Below, piece after piece: positions 1-8,920 of a stretch of DNA of 64,000 nucleotides. Numbering within the stretch: position 1 is the stretch's first letter; each line of letters starts with the position of its first letter. The stretch lies in contig NZ_CP075171.1 of the NCBI RefSeq assembly GCF_021379005.1, positions 558,001-622,000 of the forward strand, in the 5' to 3' direction. The translations under genes were made by a program, and so were the position numbers. The DNA is from Leptodesmis sichuanensis A121. Lineage in GTDB: Bacteria > Cyanobacteriota > Cyanobacteriia > Leptolyngbyales > Leptolyngbyaceae. The notes under the pieces are model-generated. The model saw only the letters and a list, made by a program, of their open reading frames with translations. It was not told the origin of the DNA and made no database searches.

Positions 1-251
1 AGGTACAGGCAATGAATCTACCGATTGGCAGTGGAGCCATTGAGAGTCTAATCCGCCAGGTGGTCAACCTGCGGCTCAAGGGAAATGGCAAGTTTTGGTT
101 GCCTGAACATGCAGAAATTCTGCTTCAAGGTCGCTGTTATTGGGCGGCAGGACGATGGGACACCTTCTGTGCTGAAATTTTGACTGCCAAACTCGATGCC
201 AAGCGGCTAGAAATTGTCGAGCCCAATGCGAGTGACTTAGCGGTGGCCTAA
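1..251 (+). CDS. ISKra4-family transposase, C-terminal part (5' end outside window)
   Basis: This is the C-terminal end of a transposase whose start lies left of the window; the frame is open from base 3. The segment IGSGAIES followed by LRLKGNGKFWL and a tryptophan-rich GRWD tail matches the end of ISKra4-family transposases as I know them. The stop at 249-251 is followed within 30 bases by a sharp switch to queC sequence, so the element ends close by. The enzyme would catalyse DDE-type transposition of its own element. Whether the copy is complete cannot be judged here. Family call from motif recognition only. Confidence 0.75.
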   Translation, partial: VQAMNLPIGSGAIESLIRQVVNLRLKGNGKFWLPEHAEILLQGRCYWAAGRWDTFCAEILTAKLDAKRLEIVEPNASDLAVA

Positions 252-278
252 CCTACCCATTTTTTCCGCTTGGCACCC
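1..278 (+). mobile_element. Right end of an ISKra4-family insertion in queC
   Basis: On the complementary strand the queC reading frame runs normally from 371 to 279 and then departs from the family pattern. The departure falls at GGGTGCCAAGCGG (278 leftward), which I take as the terminal inverted repeat. The transposase ends 27 bases inside this border. The left end and the target duplication are outside the window. Confidence 0.65.
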
Positions 279-371
279 AATTAGTTCGTAGCCATCGGCG
301 ATCGCCTGAGCCGCAGAGGTTGCCGAATCTAGACCACCAGACAATAAAACAACTGCTTTGGGGGTATTCAT
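279..371 (-). pseudogene. queC: queC (7-cyano-7-deazaguanine synthase), 5' stub cut by an IS
   Basis: Thirty-one codons from an ATG at 371 encode the start of a PP-loop ATPase with the SGGLDS pyrophosphatase motif (residues 11-16) and GYELI, as in QueC, which converts 7-carboxy-7-deazaguanine to preQ0. The frame then enters the ISKra4 element instead of the remaining roughly 190 residues. A good ribosome site (AAGGAG, 7 bases upstream) and a 12-bp gap from the queE stop show that it was translated in a queE-queC operon. The rest of queC presumably lies on the far side of the IS, outside the window. Confidence 0.8.
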
Positions 372-382
372 CAGTTCACTCC

Positions 383-964
383 TTATCGAATGTTGGTGAA
401 TTTATGGGTTTGTAAGCTGATTCGCCACTCCGGGTGACTGAGAACATACTCAAAGATGAGCGAGTAGCTATCAGGTGTACCCCATTCCGGTTGTAGAAGT
501 TTGACCACATCGGTTGGAATTTGGGCAGCCTGATCCTCTGCCCATGACAGATTAGACGGGTTAGCAACCACAACCTTCAGTTCACTGACCTGTGGATAAA
601 TACTTTTGTGAGGTGGCTTGGATCGCTTAGGGGAGAAAGTAACCCAGTCGAAACTGCCACTGAAGGGATGTGCGCCAGAGGTCTCTAGATGGACTCGCAA
701 CCCTGCGGCTCTTAACCCATTGCTGAGGGAGGAGAGGTCATGCATCAGGGGTTCGCCACCTGTAATGATGACGATCGCCAGATCTGTCGCTCTAGCTTCT
801 GCAATCAGGTCGGCAGTGAGGCGTTGGGGATGGCGGTGAGCATTCCAGGAATGCTTGGTGTCGCACCAGGGACAGCCGACGTCACATCCTGCCAGTCGAA
901 TAAAAAAGGCATTTGTACCTGTCCAGGCTCCCTCGCCCTGAACCGAGTGGAAGGTTTCCACCAC
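383..964 (-). CDS. queE: 7-carboxy-7-deazaguanine synthase (radical SAM)
   Basis: QueE makes 7-carboxy-7-deazaguanine from 6-carboxytetrahydropterin in preQ0/queuosine synthesis. The protein opens with VETFHSVQGEG, has a CX3CX2C cluster motif (C27, C31, C34) and a TGGEP motif near residue 70; 193 residues is normal for the short cyanobacterial form. The start shown is GTG at 964. The frame stays open upstream to a TAG created by the IS630 end at 992-997, with residues KATSAVLPV but no ATG, so the original start codon may have been on the other side of the insertion. Expression and N-terminus are therefore uncertain. It was the first gene of a queE-queC operon whose second gene is broken. Confidence 0.85.
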   Translation of the reverse strand: MVETFHSVQGEGAWTGTNAFFIRLAGCDVGCPWCDTKHSWNAHRHPQRLTADLIAEARATDLAIVIITGGEPLMHDLSSLSNGLRAAGLRVHLETSGAHPFSGSFDWVTFSPKRSKPPHKSIYPQVSELKVVVANPSNLSWAEDQAAQIPTDVVKLLQPEWGTPDSYSLIFEYVLSHPEWRISLQTHKFTNIR

Positions 965-994
965 TGGCAGGACTGCCGAGGTTGCTTTATAGCC

Positions 995-2087
995 CTACGA
1001 AAGCACGTTAGGACAATATTTGAAAGCAGCATCAACACAGTCACGAAAACTGTCAAATTCATCCCAGCGTTGTCGCATCCAATTTTTGAGCACAAACCAC
1101 CAATGCTCAATTTGATTTAAGTCAGGGGAATAGGCGGGTAGATACCAAATCTCACAGCCTACTGCAGCCACGATTTCATCAATGTATTGAGAGCAGTGAA
1201 AACTGGCATTGTCAATCACAATCACCCTACCTGGTTGCAACTGAGGCAGCAAACAGTGCTCTAACCACATCTCGAACAAGTCTCGGTTACATGAGCCTTC
1301 AAAGGTCAGAGGGGCAATTAGGTGACGTTGACACAGTGCCGCTATCCAACTCACTCGCTCCGTCCGTTTGCCTGATTTAAAGGCAGCAAAGCGCTGTCCA
1401 ATTTCGCAGTAGCCATAGGGATAATCCTCGCGATTGTCGATGCCTGCTTCATCTACATAGATAATCTCGTCTGCCGATTTCGTCTTCAACTGCTCGCGGA
1501 ACGCTTGACGCTGGAGTTCATCTCGTTCTCGGTAGCCGTAAGTTTTTTTTTCCGACTCACCCCAATCTTTTTCAAGGCATCACTGATGTTCTGTTGACTG
1601 ACGTTGTCTCCCCCCAATTGAGCCATCTGCGCTTGCGTCTTGCCACCCTGATTGACTGACAAAAGTTCCGAAAGGCTCATGTCTCTGTTGTCAACCCGCC
1701 CTAAAATAAATTTTGGGCTAACAGCGCAAGTCCATTCAAATGGACTGAAACTCTTGTCCAGTCATCTTTAGATGACTTTGGCTATGAGCCAGGAAATTGA
1801 TTTCCTGGTGATGTAGCGGGTGTTCAGGAGATTTGTCAGGCAACCAGCTTGCCACCATGCTGTTGGACAAAGGCGCGAAAGCGATCCCAATCCGTAATTT
1901 TTTGCCGACTGCCGGTTTGAAATCCCGTTACGGCTCGGCAATCTCCCGTTTGTTCCAGACGTTTCAACCACAAGTCCAAGGTGTTGCGACTGATGTGCAA
2001 CATCCGGCAGACCTCGCTTTTGCGTTCACCACGACCAACGGCCTCGATCGCTTTGCAGCGAAGGTCGTAACTGTAGGGAGATGGCAT
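995..2087 (-). pseudogene. IS630-family transposase, split by frameshift and MITE
   Basis: An N-terminal helix-turn-helix part (from ATG 2087, starting MPSPYSYDLR) runs to 1836. Coding resumes after the MITE at GGKTQAQMAQ and reaches a run of nine A residues (complement of 1543-1551). The DDE part then continues in another frame, with YVDEAG, VIDNASFH and the YSPDLNQIEHWW motif carrying the catalytic acidic residues. The A-run may be a natural slippage site, common in IS630 elements, but the MITE insertion puts a stop right after HGGKLVA. This copy should therefore be inactive unless the MITE is removed precisely. Confidence 0.85.
1648..1847 (-). mobile_element. 200-bp MITE with 9-bp target duplication (copy 1)
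   Basis: The insertion in the IS630 transposase is flanked by a perfect 9-bp direct repeat CTTGCCACC (1639-1647 and 1848-1856). Its ends are imperfect inverted repeats, CTGGTTGCCTGACAAA at one end and CTGATTGACTGACAAA at the other. Inside are four short perfect hairpins in series, including CCAGGAAAT/ATTTCCTGG and AGTCATC/GATGACT. It has no coding capacity. A second copy of identical length lies at 27002-27201 and differs at about seven positions by my comparison. Confidence 0.9.
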
Positions 2088-2128
2088 GGTGTGACTCCTG
2101 ACACTAGTTCTATCTCTAGAATAGCGTC

Positions 2129-2362
2129 CTAACACCACTTCGTAGGGCTATAGTGCTGAAGCTTGCCAGTCTCCGGATCTTTGGGTAACTGCTTCAGCTT
2201 GTTGCAGTACCCCTCCAGATAAACCGGGTCGGCATACTCTGGTAAGCGTCCAAAGGCAGCATCGGCAGATCCATCAAGATAGAGACTGTTGTAGAGGTCT
2301 TCCTGAATTTGCGCATGGCGGAGGTCGCGTGCTTCCGCTAGACAATCGTCAATAAACGCCAT
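2129..2362 (-). pseudogene. Small conserved cyanobacterial protein, probably 3'-truncated by IS630
   Basis: The start is ATG 2362 with AGGAG about 12 bases upstream. The product begins MAFIDDCLAEARDLRHAQIQ and contains DGSADAAFG and EYADPVYLEGYC, the pattern of a small cyanobacterial family of unknown function. About 70 native codons run to the TA at 2150, after which the frame continues a few residues inside the IS630 repeat to a stop at 2129. The last native residues (PETGKLQHY) suggest the loss of a short C-terminal tail. It sits directly upstream of queE in the same direction. Confidence 0.55.
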
Positions 2363-2704
2363 AATGAATAGGCTCCTGTGTGAGTCGAGAGAGTGCTGAA
2401 GTTGTCCAGACTGGGGCACTCTCTGGGTGGGCAGCGATCGCTTGAAGTCGATGATTCTCGTGACGGCTGGGTTATATCCCGGTTGGGCATTCATCACCAG
2501 TTCTGCGGCGGGTGTGCAGTCCCCTTTACAGCAGGTTCCCTGTTGTCGTGCCAACAGCAACGGATCATTTGTATCTATATTATACGTGGTTAAATAGATT
2601 ATTTCAATAATATACGGGGCAATTTAGAAAAACTTCACAAGGGTCGGCAAGCTGAGGGCGTTGTAATATCAGCAGAAGCAAGGGGAGTGGGGGGCAATGG
2701 GTTC
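2363..2704. other. Intergenic region, no gene supported
   Basis: No convincing coding sequence. An AT-rich block at about 2570-2630 holds two similar segments (TATTATACGTGG and AATATACGGGG) that may be promoter or operator sequence for the gene at 2705. This is a guess from composition. Confidence 0.3.
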
Positions 2705-2980
2705 ATGCCAAAAAAGGAAAGCAAACCAACCAGGGCAAACATAAACCCCAGGTCTTTGGAAAACCTGAGGCATGAAGGGAGACCCCCTGCGTTTGAAGAG
2801 GAGAAGAAACGCCGAACCCTGACGGTGACGGATTCTGGCTGGGAAGGGGCAATGGCTGTCGCCAAGGCGCTGGATTGCCGGGGTATTTCTGAGCTGATTG
2901 AGCTAATCGGTAGAGGACAACTGCGAGTCACGGATGCGTCGTTGTCAGACGCTCATGTGGAATCAGAGCCAGAATCGTAG
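2705..2980 (+). CDS. Conserved hypothetical protein, small and basic
   Basis: About 91 residues from ATG 2705 (MPKKESKPTR); an in-frame GTG at 2687 is possible but adds a glycine-rich run with no obvious ribosome site. The product holds NPRSLENLRHEGRPP, a basic KKRRTLTVTDSGWEG block and RGISELIELIGRGQLRV. This arrangement resembles a small family seen in cyanobacterial accessory regions. The helical tail could be a DNA-binding or partner-binding helix, but no domain is certain. It stands alone between the que/IS region and the convergent NACHT gene. Confidence 0.55.
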   Translation: MPKKESKPTRANINPRSLENLRHEGRPPAFEEEKKRRTLTVTDSGWEGAMAVAKALDCRGISELIELIGRGQLRVTDASLSDAHVESEPES

Positions 2981-3014
2981 GGCAAGGGTTGGTCTCTGTT
3001 TCTCGCCAGACAAG

Positions 3015-6000
3015 TTACTGGTTAATTGAGCGAGATTGACCAAACTGCCTTGTCCAACGCTTTACCGTTTCCCAAACGGGTGAAAATCTGACTCGCTCTG
3101 GATAAACAGGGATGAACGGTAATTTGTCTTTGCTATAGCGAACCGCCAGGGTTCTTGCCCAGGGAAATATATCAGACGCGTAGAGATCAATTCCAGGGGA
3201 GAGGAGCAACTTCTCTAAAAGTTCCGAAGTGCCAATCTGCTCTAATGCCTCTATTGCACTGGTTCTAACTGAAGTATCAGAATCATAAAGTACCTCAATT
3301 AAAGGCTCTATCACCTTGGAGGTACCAATTTTACCTAAAGCTTTTGTTGACCAATACCTAACTGACTCGTCAGCATCGTTGAGAGAATTGATTAAAGTAT
3401 TGACTACCTGTGGAGTATCAACCCTAGCCAATCCTTCAATGACCCGACTGGCTTTGTCTCCTTCACGCAAAGTAACTATTAGGGCTTCTATTGCCTGTGG
3501 CGTACCAATCCAACCCAGAGTCTCTGCTATACGCGCTATATCTTTAAAATTAGGAATATGAATTCCCCCGCCCCACCCCCATTCGCAAGGATCATGGGTT
3601 TCCTTCAGAGCAGAAATCAGAAGCTCCGTGACTTGTGGAGTTTTGATCAGGTTCAATGTCTTTGCTGCATGTTCTCTGACGCTGGTGTTTGAGTCACCTA
3701 GACCAACAATTGCGATTTCCACCGCCTGTGGTATGACTTTATTAACCAATGCCTCTGCTGCACGCCATGTGAGTCCAATGTCTGAGTTTTGGAGGGCAGC
3801 AGCTATTAAAGGTTCTAACGCCTGCGGAGCACCAATCTTGCCCAAAGCTTCTGCTGCGTGCCATTTAACAGAATTCTCTGAGTTATCTAAGGCAGAGATT
3901 AAAGGCTCCACGACTTGTGGCTCAACTAGCGCATCTAATGCCTCTGCTGCAAATCTAACGTCAATCTCCGAGTACTCAAGGGCGTAGGTCAGGGGATTTA
4001 CGATATTACCCAGTGCTTCTATGGTGCGCGATATATCGCAATTGCCCAAATCCTGAAGTCTTGCAGCTAACGCCTCCACTGCCTTCTTGCCTAAAGCTTT
4101 TGCTGCCCACCATCTAACGTCACTATCTGAATCATAGAGAGCATCGATTAAGGGCTGTACTGCTTCTGACGTGCCAATTTTACCTAAAGCTTTTGCAGCA
4201 TGCCGTCTAGGATGTAAATCTGAGCTCCAGAGAGTGTCAATCAGGGGTTGTACTGCTTGTGGGTCACCAATCTCACCCAATGCTTCTGCTGCCCAGAATC
4301 TGACATCGCTATCTGAGTCATAGAGTGCATCGATTAAGGGTTGCACTGCTCGTCGATCGCCAATTTCACCCAATGCTATTGCTGCACGAGATCTAACATC
4401 ACTATCTGAATCATAGAGTGCATTAATTAAGGGTTGTACTGCTCGTCGATCGCCAATCCTACCTAACGCACTTGCTGCATTGCTTCTACCCGGACTACTT
4501 GGGTCTTGGAGAACAGCTATTAAAGACTCTAATGCCTGTGGGGTATCCATTTCCCCCAATGCCCTTTCTGCAGCGCTTCTAGCTTCATTATCTGAAGATT
4601 GAAGCGCATTAATTAAGGACTGGACTGCCTGCGGAGTATTAATCTTAGCTAGTGCTTTCGCCGCATAATGCCTAACATCCCCCCTAAGAAGGGTAGTTCC
4701 GCCTGGGTCATAAAGACACTTTGTCAAGGGCTCTAATGCTCGTGGATCACCGATTCTGACTAATGCTTTTGCGGCTTCTCTTCTGGTCAAATAATCTGAG
4801 TCAGAAAGAGCGTTGATTAGGGAATCCACTACTTGCGGGGTGAAATTCTCAGACAAGGATAATTCTACAATCTCAGATAATGCGCATACGAGAAGGAAAG
4901 AGCCATGTATGTTGACCATCAAAACTTCTATTGCCTGTGGGGTCCCAATCTTAATTAAGACGTCTTTGGCTTGCCGCCCAACAGCATCATCTAAGAGAGC
5001 ATGTTGCAAACTCTGAATCACTAGCGAGTGTACTTGACCTAGTTCCACAAGAGTAGATTGAATGAAAGGGGCAGATGGATAAGTTCGCCACAGCTTATAG
5101 ATTCTATCGACAATAGTTTTAATAAGGGGATGTGCAGTTTCTCGGCATTCTGCTAGACATTGACCTGCTAACAACAGCAAGGTCGAGAAAATATCGTCTT
5201 TCTCAGCAGTGATTGCCTGGAGCAGGGGAATCGGATCGGCCATTATCCCTGCCAATAAGCTCAAAGTTTCATGGCGATCGAAATCCCAAAATAGTTCTCT
5301 AGCCAACGCAATACCGCGATTCAGATCGTCCTGCATCACTTGATGTAGATAAGTAGCAGTTAAGTACTCCTGAAACGTCCGGTGCAGAAACAGATACCTG
5401 TTGTCCTCTTTAGTGAGCTTTTGCAGAATCCCATCTTCTTCAGTCAGTTCCGTAAACAAGCGATCGCTGCTGATGTTCTGAAAGACTGTTGCGCAGGTGT
5501 CTCCTCGCAGATACTGCTCAATCTGGTTATAGAGTTCATCCCCAGTAAAAATCTCTTGAGCGTCGTTGGAAAACCGATAGGCAAGCTCCTGCAATAAACG
5601 GCGTTTGGCTACGATTCTGCCTTCGTCCAACGGCTTCCGATTCTGGCTCCATCCACTCAGCATATAATCCAAAGCCTTTTCATATACTTGCACACGTCGT
5701 ATTGGAAGGATTAAACCTTTCATTTGATACTGTCTGCAAATCAGTGATAAAAGGAGCGGGTTCTGAGCCAATCCCACAAGTTGAGTTTTCTGTTGTAGCT
5801 CCTCAGTTAAGGATTTGGCTGAAACTGATTTATCCTCAAGATAATTCGCTGCATTAGTAAACCAGTTTGCAACATACTGTTCGATTTGCCGCTGGCTGAA
5901 GGGAACAATTTCTACCTCTGTGGCTCCGTCGAGAAACCTACCTCCGTACCCTACAATCCGCGAAGTACAAATGATGGAGCAGGGATAATTACGAGCAAAA

Positions 6001-7373
6001 CGATTGAGCCTCTCTGCGAACTCTGTACGCTTCTCTCTCGGAACTTCATCCAGTGCATCCAGTAACAAAACACATTTCCCGCTCTTTAACTTTTTTTCAA
6101 GCAGTGCTTTAATAGGCGGAAGCGTCTGCTCATAATCCAATTCAAGCAGTTGAAGGATTACCTCAATAAGTTTTGTTGACCCTGCTTCGCTTGCCTTAAC
6201 CAAATCAGAAAGCCGAAAAAACAGCGGAAAAATCACATCATCTACTGTGAGAGTATTCGCTTCCAAACGTTGGCGTTCCTGTTGGGCGGTTGTTAGGGCT
6301 TCCATTTGCAACAGTGTAGACTTACCCATTCCCGCATCAGCTAATACCATGAGTCTTTGATACTGTTGCTTCACCTCTTGCCAATTAGCTTTAGCCTGCT
6401 GCTTTTTCTCCTTACCTTGCTGAACACAAGGCCGTTTCAGTTCTGTCGCTGACTTGGCATAGTTCCAAAGCGTAACCTGCATGGGAATGTACTGCGTCTG
6501 CAAAATGATTTGCTGGGGGGGGTGAAACAGCTTGATAAACTGACATTTGCTTTCGATCTCTTCCAGAAACTTGCAGGCAGCCTGCTCAGAAGAGGATGAG
6601 GGGACTTCGCTGGTTGTTATAACTGATGATCGCTCAGGATGATACTTAGCCAAGGTCTCAAAAGCGAAGGCACTGGCATGACGTGCAGCAATCTTCTGAT
6701 AGCCTTCCTTGTCCGCCTCAGTTTTGTTATAAATCAGGTCGGAAATACCTCGAATGACCAGTGCAGACACCTGTTGGTTGGCACGAGCTGCATCCAGAAA
6801 CCCAAATCCCTCCATTTCAACAGCGATCGCATCTCCGTAGTTCGATCGCAAGAACTGAAAAACCTCCGATTCGGTCGAAGCCACGACCTTTTCGCCCGCT
6901 GCGATCGGAGCAACATAAACTTTGGGAGTGGGGGAAGGTGCTGACGGTAGTCTTTGTAACCAATCCGTTTTTCTGGCTTCGGCTCTGGCTCGTTGTTCTA
7001 AACCGTAGGCACTCAACCCCACTTCCGGTCTGGGTCTAAAGGTTTCCTCGGCTTTACCAGACTCATATCCATAAACTTTAGTTGAGGCAACGACATCACC
7101 CAGCGCCACATCCTTGATCCCTCCCGCGACCCCAACAAAGAGGATGACATCGGGGTTGAAGTAGGCGATCGCCCGTTCTGCTTCCAGGGCTGCACCGGGA
7201 TTGCCTGCCCCAATTTCCACAATCCCCACATCCCATGTTGAACCGTCAGCAGCAAACTTGCCCCGCTCGTAGATAGTCCCCTTGGGGTGGGTTTCCTCAT
7301 GAAGGTCAGTGAGGTGGGCGCGAACCGCTAAGTATTCTACGGGGAGGGCAGTCAGGATCGCTACACAAGGCAT
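3015..7373 (-). CDS. Nucleosidase-NACHT-HEAT STAND protein (NLR-like, putative defence sensor)
   Basis: A 1452-residue three-part protein. Residues 1-250 form a purine/MTA nucleosidase-type phosphorylase domain (VGVAGG at 80-85, VEMEGFG 185-191, RGISD 208-212 with the usual catalytic aspartate). Residues 340-700 form a NACHT NTPase with Walker [10 protein letters not shown] (345-353), Walker [10 protein letters not shown] (435-443) and CTSR (469-472). From about 790 to 1400 are many PBS-lyase/HEAT repeats (consensus [24 protein letters not shown]). Such proteins act as ligand-triggered sensors: HEAT repeats recognise, NACHT oligomerises, and the N-terminal enzyme is the effector. Several bacterial NACHT proteins protect against phage; that role here is inferred. 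Start ATG 7373 fits [15 protein letters not shown] membrane-protein gene diverges from it. Confidence 0.9.
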   Translation of the reverse strand: MPCVAILTALPVEYLAVRAHLTDLHEETHPKGTIYERGKFAADGSTWDVGIVEIGAGNPGAALEAERAIAYFNPDVILFVGVAGGIKDVALGDVVASTKVYGYESGKAEETFRPRPEVGLSAYGLEQRARAEARKTDWLQRLPSAPSPTPKVYVAPIAAGEKVVASTESEVFQFLRSNYGDAIAVEMEGFGFLDAARANQQVSALVIRGISDLIYNKTEADKEGYQKIAARHASAFAFETLAKYHPERSSVITTSEVPSSSSEQAACKFLEEIESKCQFIKLFHPPQQIILQTQYIPMQVTLWNYAKSATELKRPCVQQGKEKKQQAKANWQEVKQQYQRLMVLADAGMGKSTLLQMEALTTAQQERQRLEANTLTVDDVIFPLFFRLSDLVKASEAGSTKLIEVILQLLELDYEQTLPPIKALLEKKLKSGKCVLLLDALDEVPREKRTEFAERLNRFARNYPCSIICTSRIVGYGGRFLDGATEVEIVPFSQRQIEQYVANWFTNAANYLEDKSVSAKSLTEELQQKTQLVGLAQNPLLLSLICRQYQMKGLILPIRRVQVYEKALDYMLSGWSQNRKPLDEGRIVAKRRLLQELAYRFSNDAQEIFTGDELYNQIEQYLRGDTCATVFQNISSDRLFTELTEEDGILQKLTKEDNRYLFLHRTFQEYLTATYLHQVMQDDLNRGIALARELFWDFDRHETLSLLAGIMADPIPLLQAITAEKDDIFSTLLLLAGQCLAECRETAHPLIKTIVDRIYKLWRTYPSAPFIQSTLVELGQVHSLVIQSLQHALLDDAVGRQAKDVLIKIGTPQAIEVLMVNIHGSFLLVCALSEIVELSLSENFTPQVVDSLINALSDSDYLTRREAAKALVRIGDPRALEPLTKCLYDPGGTTLLRGDVRHYAAKALAKINTPQAVQSLINALQSSDNEARSAAERALGEMDTPQALESLIAVLQDPSSPGRSNAASALGRIGDRRAVQPLINALYDSDSDVRSRAAIALGEIGDRRAVQPLIDALYDSDSDVRFWAAEALGEIGDPQAVQPLIDTLWSSDLHPRRHAAKALGKIGTSEAVQPLIDALYDSDSDVRWWAAKALGKKAVEALAARLQDLGNCDISRTIEALGNIVNPLTYALEYSEIDVRFAAEALDALVEPQVVEPLISALDNSENSVKWHAAEALGKIGAPQALEPLIAAALQNSDIGLTWRAAEALVNKVIPQAVEIAIVGLGDSNTSVREHAAKTLNLIKTPQVTELLISALKETHDPCEWGWGGGIHIPNFKDIARIAETLGWIGTPQAIEALIVTLREGDKASRVIEGLARVDTPQVVNTLINSLNDADESVRYWSTKALGKIGTSKVIEPLIEVLYDSDTSVRTSAIEALEQIGTSELLEKLLLSPGIDLYASDIFPWARTLAVRYSKDKLPFIPVYPERVRFSPVWETVKRWTRQFGQSRSINQ

Positions 7374-7436
7374 AGGGGTCTCTGCACATAGTCGTTTTTT
7401 CTATTTTGGCTGTGTAAGTCGGAGATCAGCCAGTTT

Positions 7437-7559
7437 TTAAACGCCTTCTTCCAGTTCACTGAGGAGCAATTGTTTTAGGATCGGGAGGTCACGGGAACTG
7501 GATTGGCATTGAACCCAGGTTTCCGGAGCCTGTGATCTCCCAATCTTGACCAACAACAC
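7437..7559 (-). CDS. Possible 40-residue ORF in the NACHT upstream gap
   Basis: An open frame from GTG 7559 to TAA 7437 reads MLLVKIGRSQAPETWVQ and ends LLSELEEGV. The composition looks protein-like, and the C-terminus resembles the tail of a small antitoxin or of a truncated gene. I do not recognise it and no clear ribosome site precedes it. It may be the remnant of a longer gene removed on the right. It lies upstream of the NACHT gene on the same strand. Confidence 0.2.
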   Translation of the reverse strand: MLLVKIGRSQAPETWVQCQSSSRDLPILKQLLLSELEEGV

Positions 7560-7585
7560 AGGAATGAAGCTACTGAGGCGTGGCC

Positions 7586-8137
7586 ATGAGCGATAAAGAC
7601 CCAATTTTCGATGTATTTTTAGCAGAATATGACAAGCTAAAGTCGGAGCAGGCGGCTCGCATTGGCTTCAGGGATAACTTGCTCTACGTCACCCTGGGAG
7701 TTTTTGGAGCCGTGGTCTCGTTTGCGGTTGCCAATAAAACCAACTCCTATGCCTTTCTGGTCATTCCATGGGTTTGCATCATTCTGGGCTGGACCTACCT
7801 GGTGAACGATCAGAAGATTTCGGCACTCGGTCAATACATTCGCCACACCCTGGTTGACAAGGTAAAGGAACAGACGGGTTACGCGGATATTGAGTCTATC
7901 TTCGGCTGGGAAATTGCTCATCGTAGCGATAAGCGACGAAAGCGACGCAAAATTGAGCAATTGATAATCGATGAAATTACGTTTGTCTGTTCGGGCGTAA
8001 TTGCGATCCTGGCTTTCTGGTTTCTCGTCCCGCAGCCCCCGTTGGCAGTGACGATTCTCTGCTGGGCAGAGTTGATATTGCTGCTGATTTTGGGTTACGA
8101 GATGATTATCTATGCAGATTTAGCAGAAGGTCGGTAG
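7586..8137 (+). CDS. Four-helix membrane protein of unknown function
   Basis: About 183 residues starting MSDKDPIFDVFLAEYDKLKSEQ (ATG 7586; GTG 7580 is also possible). The plan is a soluble N-terminal helix, two membrane segments (about 31-50 and 55-73), a roughly 60-residue basic cytoplasmic stretch with RRKRRK, then two more segments (about 132-150 and 154-175). I do not recognise a named family. It diverges from the NACHT gene across about 210 bp. Membrane proteins next to STAND sensors are often effectors, but nothing in the sequence shows a link, and it could equally be a housekeeping cyanobacterial membrane protein. Confidence 0.7.
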   Translation: MSDKDPIFDVFLAEYDKLKSEQAARIGFRDNLLYVTLGVFGAVVSFAVANKTNSYAFLVIPWVCIILGWTYLVNDQKISALGQYIRHTLVDKVKEQTGYADIESIFGWEIAHRSDKRRKRRKIEQLIIDEITFVCSGVIAILAFWFLVPQPPLAVTILCWAELILLLILGYEMIIYADLAEGR

Positions 8138-8162
8138 GGCGATCGCCCATAGGAGGGTGTTT

Positions 8163-8534
8163 ATGGCGAAGGTAGAGCGAGAGGCAGAGCGGGAAGAGCG
8201 GATCACGATGGAAATTGTGGTGGATGCCTATGGCCCAGAAGAGCAGGCAATGGGCTGGTACTACTACTTGCAGGATACGATGCAATTTCCCTTCACCGCC
8301 ACCTGCATCAGCAAGCGACGTATTTCTCCTCTAAAAGAAGGCGCGACCGTGGAAGTGGTGGGCATGGCACCGGAGGATGAGTGCGATCGCGAAATGTTTG
8401 TGGAGATAGACTGGGAGGGCGATACGCTGGCAGTGCCATTAATTCAGCTAGAGGCGACCGAGGCAGATGCTGAGACGCAGCAGGCGATTGCAGACTGGCA
8501 TTACTGGGTGAATCAGGGCTATGAGTTTGGGTAG
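8163..8534 (+). CDS. Cyanobacterial 'calcium-binding'-annotated conserved protein
   Basis: A 123-residue acidic protein from ATG 8163, with AGGAGG seven bases upstream deciding this start over GTG 8157. It carries EQAMGWYYYLQDTMQFPFTA, a CISKRRISPLKEG strand and EDECDREMFVEIDWEG, ending ADWHYWVNQGYEF. This is a widespread cyanobacterial family often labelled calcium-binding; I see no canonical EF-hand, so that label is weak. It follows the membrane protein in the same direction with about a 25-bp gap and may be co-transcribed. Confidence 0.75.
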   Translation: MAKVEREAEREERITMEIVVDAYGPEEQAMGWYYYLQDTMQFPFTATCISKRRISPLKEGATVEVVGMAPEDECDREMFVEIDWEGDTLAVPLIQLEATEADAETQQAIADWHYWVNQGYEFG

Positions 8535-8537
8535 AAT

Positions 8538-8885
8538 TTAGTGTCCAATCGCCTGACGTTGGGAATAGATTTCTTCCAGCAGCAGGTCGCGGAGTTTGTC
8601 GGCAATGTCATCGGGGGGATTGCCAGCCAGTGCTCGTCCGATCAAACGTTCTGCATCGCGAAGTTGATGGCATTCGATCGCCAGGACTGCGGCACTGCGA
8701 TGTAGGACAGAGCAAGTAGGTTCCAGATCAAACTGATTGGCAACCAGATCAGCCGCCGCCCGTTCTTTGGTGAAAGCGGCTCTAGAGAGCGCAGTAACCG
8801 CTTCAGCATCACCCCGTTGACGAGCCAGAACTGCCTGGTCAACCAGTTCCATTGCTTCTCTGTGAAGGGTTTCTACGTCCTGCAT
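8538..8885 (-). CDS. Conserved hypothetical helical protein (TPR-like)
   Basis: A 115-residue, largely helical protein. ETLHREAMELVDQAVLARQRGD and LHRSAAVLAIECHQLRDAERLIGRAL look like two TPR-type helix pairs, and NPPDDIADKLRDLLLEE closes it. Related small proteins are common in cyanobacterial genomes, without known function. The gene is convergent with the preceding one, with only three bases between stops, and has no obvious partner, although a toxin-antitoxin pair follows on the same strand upstream. Confidence 0.65.
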   Translation of the reverse strand: MQDVETLHREAMELVDQAVLARQRGDAEAVTALSRAAFTKERAAADLVANQFDLEPTCSVLHRSAAVLAIECHQLRDAERLIGRALAGNPPDDIADKLRDLLLEEIYSQRQAIGH

Positions 8886-8920
8886 TTTTCCACAACCTGT
8901 GCTTTGGGCGTACTAGTGTA

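Larger units (their letters stand above)
992..2148 (-). mobile_element. IS630-family element, TA target, interrupted by a MITE
   Basis: Terminal inverted repeats start GCCCTACGAA at 992 and at 2148 (complement); after a variable stretch both continue TTAGGAC and end TATT. A TA dinucleotide flanks each side (990-991 and 2149-2150), as expected for IS630/Tc1-mariner elements. The element carries one transposase on the minus strand in two frames plus a 200-bp insertion. It lies between a small conserved gene and queE. Confidence 0.9.
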
